A stretch of DNA of 64,000 nucleotides, taken from contig CAVQCN010000001.1 in NCBI GenBank assembly GCA_963711035.1, positions 248,001-312,000 of the forward strand. Reading direction: 5' to 3'. Below the pieces are notes generated by a model. It ran no database searches. It was given only the letters and a program-made list of their open reading frames with translations, and had not been told where the DNA came from. The stretch is from WHTK01 sp963711035. GTDB taxonomy: Bacteria; Chloroflexota; Dehalococcoidia; DSTF01; WHTK01. The translations under genes were made by a program, and so were the position numbers. The stretch's first letter is position 1; the number at the start of each line of letters is the position of its first letter. Shown here in pieces: positions 45,117 through 53,855 of this stretch.

Positions 45117-46826
45117 CTATGACTCGAGCCAGGCCGTGTAGCGCGGCAACCAGGTCCAGACGTCAGACGGGTCGTTCTCCCAGCCCTGCACTTGCTTGTC
45201 GAGCACCTGCTCGACCTGCAGGCTCGCAACCAGGTAGTAGCCGGTGTACTTCTGCAGGCACAGCATCTCGGCCTGCTTGACCAGGTCGACGTTGGTCTGG
45301 AAGTCGGTTGCCTGCTCCGACTTCAAGACCAGGGCGTCGACATCCGGGTCGTCCAGGCCTGTCTGACCGAAACGGCTGCCGGAATTGGTTGTCTGCTGAC
45401 GCATGATGGTCTGCGGGCTGTCATAGGTTGGCGAGCCACCCGAAAATAGCTGCCATTTACCCTGCGGCGTGATCTGGAAGCCCACCGAAGCCGGAATGCC
45501 ATTGATTGTCGTATCGAGCCCGGCCGCCTTGAGCTGTGTCTGCAAAATCTGGCAGCTTTGAGCGCCGGTGTCATTGGGGGCGTAGTAAATGATCTCGTAC
45601 TGCTGACCGGTAACCCCGGCAGCCTCGAACAGCTGCTTCGCTGCCTGGACATCTTCCTTGAAAAAGTCTCCCGTGTCCTTTGGGTCCAGCAGCCACGGCT
45701 TCAGGCCATCGACGAGGAACCCTGATGGGATCGTACCCTTGCCGTTCCACAGCAAGTCGATGAACTGCTGGCGCACCTGCGCACGGTAGAAGGCTTGTCG
45801 CGAGCGAATGTCGCGCTTGAGCGGGTCGTAGTCCATCGAACCGCCGATGTTGTTGGTAAACGGCCCGAGGTATGAGTACTTCTGAGTGTAGACCTTGTCG
45901 CCGAGCTGGCTGAGGACGTCGTCCACTGTCGGGTCGGAAGCCCCCGGCTGGTAAACCTGGAGCTGGCCGGCGAGGAACGCGGTCTGATAGGACACGTTAT
46001 CGCTGAATAGAACGACGGAACGGTTGTCGATATAGGTTTTGTCGGCCGCGCGAAACCCTTCGTAACGCTTGTAATCCGCCCTCACGTTGATATCGTTTGT
46101 GACCTCCTGATAAGGTCCGCTGCCGATCGAAACGCTCTTGTCCAGGTTGTCGAGGATTTCGTTGGGAATGATCGACCAGTTGGCCGAGTCTCCCAACTGA
46201 GTAGCCGTGAAAAGGTATGCGTTCGGCGCCTTGAGATGGATCGTGAGCGTGGTGTCATCCGGCGCTTCGATGGAGTCCATCGAGGCCGTCTGGAAGCTGC
46301 GGTTTGCATTGGCCGTGGCCTTCACGTATTCCTGAACCGCCACGATGTCCGAGGTCTTAACGGCGCGCCCACTGACCGGGGCGACATCCTGATACTTCAA
46401 GCCCGATTGCATCGTGAAGACCACCGTCAAAGGGTCCGGCGTCTCCACCTTTGACGCCGCTTCCAGCACGTATGGCGCCTTGTCACCGACGCGCGTCGAA
46501 ATCAGGTGGTCGTAGACGTTCTGACCGGCGAGAAAATGCCCGGCGCGGTTGTTCGTGATGGGGTTGGCGTTGGATTCGCCGGTGCCGAGGGTGCCCATCG
46601 TTAACGTGCCGCCCTTCTTGGGCGTGCCTGCGGCAGGCGAAGCGGCCGCCTGCGTGGCGCCCGGCGAACCTGACGCGGCGGGTGTGCTCGTGGCAGAGCC
46701 GCCGCTGTTACTGCTGCAGCCGATAAGGGCCAGGGCTGCCCCACCCGCTGAAAGTGCTACTCCCGACTTGAGCAGATGGCGTCGCGCAATCCGCGCGGAC
46801 GCCACGCGATCCCAGTAGCCAGCCAT
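45117..46826 (-). CDS. ABC transporter substrate-binding protein (family 5, Tat lipoprotein)
   Basis: This 569-residue protein has a twin-arginine-like signal (RRHLLKSGVALSAGG) ending in a lipobox LIGC (Cys37), then a Ser/Ala/Pro linker and a family-5 (peptide/nickel/oligosaccharide) binding fold: KKGGTLTMGTLGTGES, VYDHLISTRVGDKAPYVLEAAS, PDPLTVVFTMQSGLKYQD. It would be anchored outside the membrane and bind an oligopeptide-like ligand. No permease or ATPase gene is adjacent, so it is an orphan. ATG 46826 has GGGAGG upstream. Confidence 0.9.
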   Translation of the reverse strand: MAGYWDRVASARIARRHLLKSGVALSAGGAALALIGCSSNSGGSATSTPAASGSPGATQAAASPAAGTPKKGGTLTMGTLGTGESNANPITNNRAGHFLAGQNVYDHLISTRVGDKAPYVLEAASKVETPDPLTVVFTMQSGLKYQDVAPVSGRAVKTSDIVAVQEYVKATANANRSFQTASMDSIEAPDDTTLTIHLKAPNAYLFTATQLGDSANWSIIPNEILDNLDKSVSIGSGPYQEVTNDINVRADYKRYEGFRAADKTYIDNRSVVLFSDNVSYQTAFLAGQLQVYQPGASDPTVDDVLSQLGDKVYTQKYSYLGPFTNNIGGSMDYDPLKRDIRSRQAFYRAQVRQQFIDLLWNGKGTIPSGFLVDGLKPWLLDPKDTGDFFKEDVQAAKQLFEAAGVTGQQYEIIYYAPNDTGAQSCQILQTQLKAAGLDTTINGIPASVGFQITPQGKWQLFSGGSPTYDSPQTIMRQQTTNSGSRFGQTGLDDPDVDALVLKSEQATDFQTNVDLVKQAEMLCLQKYTGYYLVASLQVEQVLDKQVQGWENDPSDVWTWLPRYTAWLES

Positions 46827-46927
46827 TTCAAACCTCCCTTTGACACTGACGGCGAGGCGACCCGCGGCACTCCAGAAGAGGGCATAGCGAGTTTCTGATA
46901 CAAGTCATTAGAAATGTGTATTGGTGA

Positions 46928-46949
46928 CATCAGGATTTCATCAGGATTC
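46928..46949. repeat. tandem 11-bp direct repeat in a divergent promoter region
   Basis: ACATCAGGATT and TCATCAGGATT lie head-to-tail between the substrate-binding-protein gene and the VOC gene. Such paired half-sites could be an operator for either. Confidence 0.4.
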
Positions 46950-47113
46950 AAGACGCTCGGCTCGACGGCTCCTCCCGACATCGGCGCGACACCTACTAGA
47001 TCGTGGACGATCCAGAAGTCGGCGCCACGGGCTCCTCTTGCGATTCGTAGCCCTGACTTCCGTTGTGGCCGCGTTTCGTCCAAGCTAGGCTGCAAGACAA
47101 AAGGAGACGGGCC

Positions 47114-47581
47114 ATGGTCCACGAGCACGACTTTCACGACCACCACCATCACGACGACGAGGACGAAGAAGACGACCACGATATCGGCCCGCGCCACTTC
47201 TTCGGCGTGCTGCCCGTCTTTCTGGTCGATGACATCATCCAGACCGTTGAGTTCTACCGCGACGTCATGGGCTTCGAGGTCGACTTCCTGTACGGAACGC
47301 CGCCCGTCTACGCCAGCGTCTCCCGCGACGACGCAATCCTCAACTTCAACCTCTCGGACCCGCCGGGCCGCCGCAACAGCGTCGCCAACGCCGGCGTCGG
47401 CAATGGCGTCGATGCCTACGTCGTGGTCAGCGACGTCGATGACCTCTACGAGGAGCTGAAGGAGCACGGCGCCAAGATCGTCGCCGATCTCGCCTCGCAC
47501 GAGTACGGCATGCGCGAGTTCCAGATCGAGGACTGCAACCAGTACCGCATCGCCCTCGCTGAAGAGACGGACGACGTTTAG
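47114..47581 (+). CDS. VOC-family protein with His/Asp-rich N-terminal tail
   Basis: This 155-residue protein has an N-terminal metal-binding-like stretch (HDFHDHHHHDDEDEEDDHD, residues 3-21), then a glyoxalase/bleomycin-resistance (VOC) fold: FFGVLPVFLVDDIIQTVEFYRDVMGF, SVSRDDAILNFNL, DAYVVVSDVDDLYEELKEHG and EYGMREFQIEDCNQYRIALAE. ATG 47114 has AAGGAG upstream. The His-rich tail suggests a metal (Ni, Zn or Cu) store or sensor added to an isomerase/dioxygenase-like domain. Substrate unknown. Confidence 0.8.
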   Translation: MVHEHDFHDHHHHDDEDEEDDHDIGPRHFFGVLPVFLVDDIIQTVEFYRDVMGFEVDFLYGTPPVYASVSRDDAILNFNLSDPPGRRNSVANAGVGNGVDAYVVVSDVDDLYEELKEHGAKIVADLASHEYGMREFQIEDCNQYRIALAEETDDV

Positions 47582-47590
47582 GGGATTGCA

Positions 47591-47609
47591 CCGCGCAAGC
47601 CGCGCGAGG
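47591..47609 (+). repeat. 3'-end hairpin repeat, family C copy 3
   Basis: CCGCGC-AAGCC-GCGCG after GGATTGCA, starting 10 nt past the VOC stop. Confidence 0.4.
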
Positions 47610-47681
47610 GGTCAACGTGCGCCACAACCGGGTTTTGAACCGCCCACGGCCGCCATTTGACGACCCCGCTAGGCTGGACGC

Positions 47682-48020
47682 GTGACACAAGAACCGCTGA
47701 CCGGACGCCACTGCGCCGCCTGCACGCCGGGCACGCCGGTACTCAGCGGCGAGGCCGTACAGACGTACCTCCTACAGGTGCCGGAATGGGAACTGTCCGA
47801 GGACGGCACGTCAATCCGGCGAAGCCTGCGCCTGGCCGACTTCCCCGCCGCCATCGACTTCGTGAACCGGGTTGCTGCGCTGGCCCAAGAGGAGGACCAC
47901 CACCCCGACATCCGCATCTACGGCTATCGCAGCGTGGAGCTGCAGCTGTCCACGCACGCCATCGGGGGCCTCTCGGACAACGACTTCATCCTCGCGGCCC
48001 GCATCGACCAGCTGCTCTAG
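47682..48020 (+). CDS. pterin-4a-carbinolamine dehydratase
   Basis: This 112-residue protein has the family signature EEDHHPDI (residues 70-77) with the catalytic His pair, then a conserved Tyr and His (STHAIGGLSDNDFILAARID). It dehydrates 4a-hydroxytetrahydrobiopterin-type cofactors or serves in folate/molybdopterin recycling; in bacteria lacking phenylalanine hydroxylase its role is unclear. A small N-terminal extension (HCAACTPGTPVLSG) is common. The start is GTG 47682. It is convergent with the glycosyltransferase operon (stop codons overlap by 4 nt). Confidence 0.92.
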   Translation: MTQEPLTGRHCAACTPGTPVLSGEAVQTYLLQVPEWELSEDGTSIRRSLRLADFPAAIDFVNRVAALAQEEDHHPDIRIYGYRSVELQLSTHAIGGLSDNDFILAARIDQLL

Positions 48021-49183
48021 CCGACGAGCTCGTAGAAGAGCTCCTCGAGCCGCGCCACGTTGTCATCGAGGCTGCCGGCTGCCGCCACGCGAGCCCGGTT
48101 GACCGAGACGGCGCGGCTGCGCAGATCGGCGTCTGTCAGCGCCGTGAGCAGCGCCTGCTCCAGCGCCGCCGTGTCGCCGGGGCGCACGCGCAGGCCGTTG
48201 ACGCCTTCCTCGATCAAGTCCTGGCTCGGCAGATCGCTGACGATCGGCAGGCAGCCCGCCGCCATCGCCTCCATCGTGCTGGCGGACATCGAATCGCTGG
48301 ACGGAATCGAGACGTAGACGTGCGCCTGCAACAAGGCTCGCCGCAGCTCGTCCGGCCCGAGGCGGCCGGCGAAGCGCGTTGCGTCCTCGATGCCGAGGTC
48401 GCGTGCCAGCAACACGAGGCGCTCTCGCTGGCTGCCGTCGTGAGCGACCACGAGGCGCACGCCTGGCAACTGCTTGCGCACGGCGGCAAAGGCGCGCAGG
48501 ACGGCATCGACGTTGTAGAGCGGCTCGAGGGCCCGGTCGCTTACCACGGTGAGCGCTTCGCCCGCGCGAGGCTCACGATTGACGGAGACGGGCTCCGGCT
48601 CAAGGAATCGCTCATCGACGGCGCCGATGCGCACGATCTCAATCTTGTCGGGCGGCACGCCGAGAGCTTGCAGGCGGTCAGCCATCGCGGGCTCGTTCGC
48701 GGTCACCAGGTCGCATGTCGTCAGCGCCCATTTGGCGGCCAGCCAGCCCTGTGGCCGGTTCGGCTCGCGGTACAGGTCGGAGCCCCAACCGCTCACGACG
48801 TAGGGATGGAAGCCGGCCAGCGCCCCGTAAAAGCCGTGCTCGACGACGTAGTGGGCGTGCAACACGTCCGGCGCAACCTCTCGCAGGATGTTGCGCAGGC
48901 CGGCGCGCAAGTAGCGCACCGCATGGCCGTAGCGCAGCAGCGACGCCGGCAGGCGCCGCAGGACATCGGAAGCCATGCCCCCGGCCGAGCCCGCGCCTGC
49001 CTCGGCCGGGGCCTCTTTCAGGACATGCAGCGTGATACCCGGCAGCTCCGCTTCGGGAGGATAGAAGGAGATCGCGTGCACGTCATGGCCGCGAGCTGCC
49101 AGGGTACTTGTCCAACGCCGCGCGTGCGGCCCATCGAAGTCGGCCAGCACGGCGATACGCAGGGGACGTTGCGATCCCGTCAC
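48017..49183 (-). CDS. GT4 glycosyltransferase
   Basis: This 388-residue GT-B protein has an N-terminal acceptor domain with IAVLADFDGPHARRW and a C-terminal nucleotide-sugar domain. The EX7E-like region (SIPSSDSMSASTMEAMAAG) and a donor-binding HDGSQRERL are visible. It is last in a three-gene minus-strand operon with a flippase and another GT4, so it likely adds a sugar to an undecaprenyl-linked or surface polysaccharide. It overlaps the flippase stop by 4 nt (ATGA). Confidence 0.85.
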   Translation of the reverse strand: MTGSQRPLRIAVLADFDGPHARRWTSTLAARGHDVHAISFYPPEAELPGITLHVLKEAPAEAGAGSAGGMASDVLRRLPASLLRYGHAVRYLRAGLRNILREVAPDVLHAHYVVEHGFYGALAGFHPYVVSGWGSDLYREPNRPQGWLAAKWALTTCDLVTANEPAMADRLQALGVPPDKIEIVRIGAVDERFLEPEPVSVNREPRAGEALTVVSDRALEPLYNVDAVLRAFAAVRKQLPGVRLVVAHDGSQRERLVLLARDLGIEDATRFAGRLGPDELRRALLQAHVYVSIPSSDSMSASTMEAMAAGCLPIVSDLPSQDLIEEGVNGLRVRPGDTAALEQALLTALTDADLRSRAVSVNRARVAAAGSLDDNVARLEELFYELVG

Positions 49184-50523
49184 TGACCTCCCGCCAGGCG
49201 CCCCGCCATGCCGCGCGCCGCCTCGATTGCGACCGGCAGGTCGGCAGGTCGCGGCACCAGCACGCCGGCGATCGAGGCTCCGGAGATGTTGTGATAGGCG
49301 CGCGCAGTGAGCAGCAGGCTAACGATGTAGGCCACGCTGGCGGCCACCGCGGCACCGGAGACGCCGAAGGATGGGATCAGCAGCACGTCCGCCACCAGCG
49401 TCACGACGAGCGTGACCAGCGCGATCCAGGCGTTCACCATCGGTTTCCCGCGACTGAAGACATAGGCAGAGAGTATCTTGCTGCCGGCCAGCGCGATCGT
49501 GCCCGGCAGCAGCCAGATAAAGGGTAGCACTGCCCCGGAGAAGTCGGAACCGAACACCCCCGGTATGACGACGGGCGAGACGGCAGCGGCCGCCAGGCAG
49601 GCGAGCGCCGTGATCAGCAGGGTGTTGCGACAGACGAGCGGCGTCATCTGCGCTGCGTAGTCCTCGTCGCGGGAGGTGAGGTTGGTGAGCAGCACAAGCG
49701 CCGCGGAGTTGGCGATGAACCACAGCCCCTCGCTGAGCGAGACGCCGGTCGCATAGAGGCCGACGCCCTCGGCGTTGACGAAGAGCAGCACGAGGTACGA
49801 GTCGAGGCGGTAGTTGAGCAGCTGGATCAGGTTGCTCAGCTGGCCCTGCACGCCGAAGCGCAGCGCGGGCCCCAGCACGGCCGGCCCTGCGAAGGCGCGC
49901 GGCCAGGCACCGGCGCCGACGAGCACGTAGCCCAGCGCCATCGGCGGCAGGAACGCCAGGCTCCAGGCGTAAACGGCCCGCGAGATCGTCAAGCCCCAGA
50001 TGAGCTGCACGCCTCCCAGCGCGACGAGCGTCGTCAGCGGCAGCGACACCTCCAGCACGTTCATGCGGCCGAAACGCCCTTCGGCCCGCAGCGCCGCCTC
50101 CAACACGCGGAACTGGATCACGGCCGGCACCGCCACCAGGGCCAGCCAGTAGGGCACGTGTTCCGAAGCGATGTCGTTCCGGAACAGGAGGTACGTAATC
50201 AGCACGCCGGCGCCGGTCAGCGCCAACGCCAGCAGCGTGACGCTAAGCCCGGCTTCGAGCGCCTGCCGGGACGTGAAGTCGCGCCGCGCGACGTAATAGA
50301 CGATCGACGTCGCCAGCCCGAGGCTGAAGAAGGCGAAACCGAGATTGACCGCAGCCTGGTACAGCGCCGTGACGCCGCGTCCCTCGGTGCCCAGCTCTCG
50401 CGAGACGAGCACGACGACGAGGAAGCCCAGCCCGTAGCCGACGACGGTGCTCAGGAAGACGAAATTGACGTTGAGCAGGAACCCGCCGGAACCCTGGTCG
50501 GGAGCGGCCTCAGGGTTGGACAT
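49180..50523 (-). CDS. Wzx-type polysaccharide flippase
   Basis: This 447-residue membrane protein has about 12-14 hydrophobic helices and the LNVNFVFLSTVVGYGLGFLVVVLVSRELGTEGRGV start of the polysaccharide-transport/MurJ-MATE-like superfamily. It would flip a lipid-linked oligosaccharide across the membrane. ATG 50523 is used; the in-frame upstream extension to 50739 lies inside the next gene and is spurious. Its start overlaps the end of the upstream glycosyltransferase by 14 nt, so the genes are coupled. Confidence 0.87.
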   Translation of the reverse strand: MSNPEAAPDQGSGGFLLNVNFVFLSTVVGYGLGFLVVVLVSRELGTEGRGVTALYQAAVNLGFAFFSLGLATSIVYYVARRDFTSRQALEAGLSVTLLALALTGAGVLITYLLFRNDIASEHVPYWLALVAVPAVIQFRVLEAALRAEGRFGRMNVLEVSLPLTTLVALGGVQLIWGLTISRAVYAWSLAFLPPMALGYVLVGAGAWPRAFAGPAVLGPALRFGVQGQLSNLIQLLNYRLDSYLVLLFVNAEGVGLYATGVSLSEGLWFIANSAALVLLTNLTSRDEDYAAQMTPLVCRNTLLITALACLAAAAVSPVVIPGVFGSDFSGAVLPFIWLLPGTIALAGSKILSAYVFSRGKPMVNAWIALVTLVVTLVADVLLIPSFGVSGAAVAASVAYIVSLLLTARAYHNISGASIAGVLVPRPADLPVAIEAARGMAGRLAGGQ

Positions 50524-51781
50524 CGATCGCCTCGCCGGCCTTGTGACCGGCCACGAGCGCCTCCAGAGCGTCGACTTCCGCGTCGATGCGCTCCTCCCAG
50601 CTCCAGAAGTTCGCCTCAGCGCAGGCGCGCGCTGCGTTACCGAGCCGCATGCGCCGCGTCGGGTCGGACGCAAGCGCCACGAGCGCGTCCGCGATCGCCT
50701 CAGGCTCGCCGGACGGCAGCAGCACGCCGGTGACGTCATCCTCGATCAGCTCTCGCGTGTCGCCCTCGTCCAACGTGAGGATGCAGCAGCCGGCGCGCAT
50801 CGCCTCCAGCAGCGGGTTGCCGACGTTCGAGAGCTCGTTCACGCATACGAACACGTCCGCGGCCCACAGATAGCGCTGCACCTGCTCCTGCGGCACCGCG
50901 CCGACGAAGCGCACGTAGTCTTGCAACCCCAGGACGCGAGTCTGCTGCTCCAGGTTGGCGCGCTCCTCTCCGTCGCCGACGACGAGCAGGCGGGCTGACA
51001 GGCCGCGCGTTCGCAGTACCGCCAGCGCATCGATGGCGCGGTCGACGCGCTTCCAACGCGCAAGACGCACCGCCGTCACCAGGACGAAGTCGTTGTCGCT
51101 TAGACCCAGATCGCTGCGCGTCACCACCGCCTCATGCGCCGAGGGCGCCCGCACCTGGTCGAGGTCGAGGCCGTTGCGCCAGAAGCGCACCTTGCCCTCG
51201 GAGCCCGGATTGAGGCGTTGCAAGACGTCATCGCCCTGGGTACCGTCGTTTGTCATTATGTAAATATCGGCCGGCGTGCGCAGCGCGGCGACTTCCTCGT
51301 AGCGGCGCGCCAGGCTGGCAGGCTTGTCGAGATACGGATGCATGATCGTGCCCTGGAAGCGCGCGACGAGCGGCAGGCCGAACTTACGCAGCCTGCCCGC
51401 AGCCAACACGCCGTGCACCTCGTAGCCGTAGAGCAGGTCGTAGCCGCCGCGGCGCAGCAGCCGCTCCCCTTCCCGCGAGGCAAGGAGCGGGAATAGCGTC
51501 GCGTACCGCATCTTCTGGTCCGTTTTCAACGCCAGGCCCGCCCAGCGCAGCCGCGACTCCGCGATCGATGGCAAATGGAAGAGGTCGTAGCGCACGCCGT
51601 CGATGGGCGGTGGGGCCAGCTCAGGCTCGCCGTGATGGTGATTGGCGCCGATCGTCGACGAGACGAAATCAACCTCGTGACCACGCCGCGTCAGGCCCCG
51701 CAGCGTCTTGTACAGCGAGGGCGCCCCTCCTTGCCCGGAGAGGGCCCAGACCTCGAGCGCGCTGATCATCAGGATTCGCAT
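50510..51781 (-). CDS. GT4 glycosyltransferase
   Basis: This 423-residue GT-B enzyme begins with the acceptor-domain motif GQGGAPSLYKTLRGLTRRGHEV. The C-terminal donor domain has VRLARWKRVDRAIDALAVL and the EX7E-type motif ELSNVGNPLLEAM, with the usual DDVTGVLLPSGEPEAIADAL after it. It is the first gene of the flippase operon and likely adds sugar to the same glycan. ATG 51781 starts MRILMISALEVW. Confidence 0.9.
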   Translation of the reverse strand: MRILMISALEVWALSGQGGAPSLYKTLRGLTRRGHEVDFVSSTIGANHHHGEPELAPPPIDGVRYDLFHLPSIAESRLRWAGLALKTDQKMRYATLFPLLASREGERLLRRGGYDLLYGYEVHGVLAAGRLRKFGLPLVARFQGTIMHPYLDKPASLARRYEEVAALRTPADIYIMTNDGTQGDDVLQRLNPGSEGKVRFWRNGLDLDQVRAPSAHEAVVTRSDLGLSDNDFVLVTAVRLARWKRVDRAIDALAVLRTRGLSARLLVVGDGEERANLEQQTRVLGLQDYVRFVGAVPQEQVQRYLWAADVFVCVNELSNVGNPLLEAMRAGCCILTLDEGDTRELIEDDVTGVLLPSGEPEAIADALVALASDPTRRMRLGNAARACAEANFWSWEERIDAEVDALEALVAGHKAGEAIDVQP

Positions 51782-51899
51782 TGTGGCTCAATGATGACGC
51801 TATCGCCGGCGCCAATAGCCGGACTTATAGACGGCTGTTGGTTATCCATTGTCGGGCCGAATTTGAATCTGAAAGAGCCATTTCGCGCAGCAATTCGAC

Positions 51900-51929
51900 T
51901 TGATACAACGGATAAGGAATTCGTATGAT
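51900..51929 (+). promoter_or_regulatory. promoter of tRNA-Pro
   Basis: TTGATA (51900-51905), 18 bp, TATGAT (51924-51929), ending 17 bp before the tRNA. Confidence 0.65.
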
Positions 51930-51946
51930 ACATCGCTGATACGTTA

Positions 51947-52024
51947 CGGGGTGTAGCTCAGCCAGGCTAGAGCGCACGGTTCGGGACCGTGAGGTCGGCA
52001 GTTCAAATCTGCCCACCCCGACCA
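51947..52024 (+). tRNA. tRNA-Pro(CGG)
   Basis: Acceptor CGGGGTG pairs with CACCCCG, the anticodon stem CACGG/CCGTG carries loop TTCGGGA (anticodon CGG), and the T-arm is GGCAG-TTCAAAT-CTGCC. The encoded ACCA end runs to 52024. It reads the CCG codons abundant in this genome. Confidence 0.94.
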
Positions 52025-52086
52025 GCCATCTCCAAACCCTATGACGCTACCGCGTCTATCCTGTCCCGGACCACGCGAGGTGTCCA

Positions 52087-52929
52087 GTGATGAACCCCGA
52101 GAACCCAGCAGAAGAGGCGGCCCGCCTGAAGCGGCAGGGCTCCGAGCAGGCTATCCAGTTGGCACTGGAGAGCAAGTGGGAAGAAGCCGTCACCCTCAAC
52201 CGCACGATCCTCAATACCCACCCGACCGACGTCGACACATGGAATCGCCTCGGCAAGGCGCTGCTCGAAGTCGGCCGTTTCCGCGAAGCATTCGAGGCAT
52301 ATGGTCGCTCTATCGAGCTCGATCCTGTCAACCAGATCGCCCGCCGCAACCTCGACCGGCTCGAAGGATTGCAGGAGGTCGAACAGCCCCGCCGAGGCGA
52401 GGGGGGCGCCAAGGTGTCACAGGACATCTTCATCGAGGAAGTCGGCAAGTCGGGCGTCACCTACCTGCGCGGCCTCTCCCGCGACTTGATCGCCGGCCTC
52501 AACGCCGGTGACGAGGTGTACCTCAAGCCGAATCGCAACCTGATCACGATCGAAAACGCCGCAGGCGACGCCCTCGGCGCTGTCGAGCCCAAGATGGGCC
52601 TGCGTCTTCTGCGCATGATCGAGGGCGGCAACCGCTACGCAGCCGCCGTCAAGAGCGTCAACGACGCGGACGCCGAGGTGATCATCAAGGAGATCTACCG
52701 CGATCCCAGTCAGACCCGGCTCTCCTTCCCTGCCACGACCAGCGAAGGCGTGCGTCCCTACATCAAGGAGTCGCTGCTACGCCTCGGTGAGGACGACGAT
52801 GATGAGGTCGTCGACGACGACGGCGAGAACGAGGACTGGGAGGGCGAGCAGGAGCCATCCGAGAACAGCAACTTCGGTAACCTGCAAAACGTCATCGAAC
52901 ACGACGTCGATGACGAAGACGAGGACTGA
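52087..52929 (+). CDS. TPR protein with HIRAN-like domain and acidic tail
   Basis: This protein of about 280 residues has two TPR-like repeats (residues 20-90: WEEAVTLNRTILNTHPTDVDTWNRLGKALLEVG...), a middle domain with GDEVYLKPNRNLITIEN...GLRLLRMIEGGNRYAAAVKSV that resembles HIRAN, and a strongly acidic C terminus (EDDDDEVVDDDGENEDWEGEQE). GTG 52087 or ATG 52090 can start it, with GAGG upstream. HIRAN domains recognise damaged or unusual nucleic acid ends; the assignment here is a guess. The neighbour is a glutamine amidotransferase. Confidence 0.65.
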   Translation: MMNPENPAEEAARLKRQGSEQAIQLALESKWEEAVTLNRTILNTHPTDVDTWNRLGKALLEVGRFREAFEAYGRSIELDPVNQIARRNLDRLEGLQEVEQPRRGEGGAKVSQDIFIEEVGKSGVTYLRGLSRDLIAGLNAGDEVYLKPNRNLITIENAAGDALGAVEPKMGLRLLRMIEGGNRYAAAVKSVNDADAEVIIKEIYRDPSQTRLSFPATTSEGVRPYIKESLLRLGEDDDDEVVDDDGENEDWEGEQEPSENSNFGNLQNVIEHDVDDEDED

Positions 52930-52935
52930 GCCCGC

Positions 52936-53622
52936 GTGGCGGCAAGCCCGGCAGTCGGCGTCGTCAGCTGGCACTCGGAACCCGGCAAGCAGGTCAACGA
53001 GTACCACAACCGGGTCAGCGAAGCCGGCCTGGAGCCGGTCGCAATGTTCGAGACCGGCCAGACGCTCGAGGGCTGTGCCGGCCTCGTGCTCACTGGCGGC
53101 GTCGACATTGAGCCGTCCCTCTACGGCGAGCCGATGCACCCGCGCACCAAGGACTGCGACCCAGAACGCGACGCCTTCGAGTCGGCGTTGCTACGGGAGG
53201 CGCTGGAGCGAGACCTGCCCGTATTGGCCATCTGCCGTGGCCACCAGCTGCTCAACGTTGTGCTCGGCGGCAGCCTGCTGCAGCACATCGAGGACTGGTC
53301 GCATGCTGCGCAGCAGGACGAGGCGCGCACCTCCGCCGAGCACGAGGTCAGCGTCTGCGGCGCGTTGTGCGACCTCTACGGCACCGAACGGCTCCTGGTC
53401 AACTCGCGCCACCACCAGGCCGTCACGCCCGAACGCCTGGCGCCCGGCCTGGAGACCCTGGCGATGAGCGCCGACGGCTACGTCGAAGGCGCCCGCCTGC
53501 CGCAGCAGCGCTGGGTGTTCGGTGTGCAGTGGCATCCAGAACGCCTGGAGCCACAGATCGGGGGCTTCGCCCCGCAGAGCGCGCTGCTCTTCCACGCCTT
53601 CGCCGACGCCATCCGCGCCTGA
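52936..53622 (+). CDS. class I glutamine amidotransferase-like hydrolase (gamma-glutamyl hydrolase type)
   Basis: This 228-residue enzyme has the nucleophile Cys100 in ICRGHQLLN, and His200 and Glu202 in VQWHPE, with the second glycine-rich loop TGGVDIEPSLYG. It resembles PuuD-type gamma-glutamyl-gamma-aminobutyrate hydrolases, which remove glutamyl groups, and stand-alone GATase domains. It begins with GTG 7 nt after the TPR protein's stop, so it may be co-transcribed. No synthetase partner is visible. Confidence 0.86.
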   Translation: MAASPAVGVVSWHSEPGKQVNEYHNRVSEAGLEPVAMFETGQTLEGCAGLVLTGGVDIEPSLYGEPMHPRTKDCDPERDAFESALLREALERDLPVLAICRGHQLLNVVLGGSLLQHIEDWSHAAQQDEARTSAEHEVSVCGALCDLYGTERLLVNSRHHQAVTPERLAPGLETLAMSADGYVEGARLPQQRWVFGVQWHPERLEPQIGGFAPQSALLFHAFADAIRA

Positions 53623-53855
53623 GACCAAACCTCCGACCTTTGCCCACTCTCGCAAGTGCTCAGTCGCCATGTACTTGTCTGCACATTCACATATAAGCGC
53701 ACGCTGACTGCATCGACAAGGCGAATGTCCTGCCGACATAGATTGTGCACTACCGTTAAAGATCGCCCACGATCTTTGGACAATCAGTGGTCTCGCGCTA
53801 GGCGCAGGATACGAAACAACGCGACGTAGCACCGCAGCAAATTGGGGCTTGAAAA
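53623..53855. other. AT-richer intergenic region with inverted repeat
   Basis: This 233-bp gap before the winged-helix regulator has lower GC. It holds an 8-bp hairpin AAAGATCG-CCCA-CGATCTTT (53758-53777), which may be a protein-binding site or weak terminator. No gene is seen. Confidence 0.4.
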
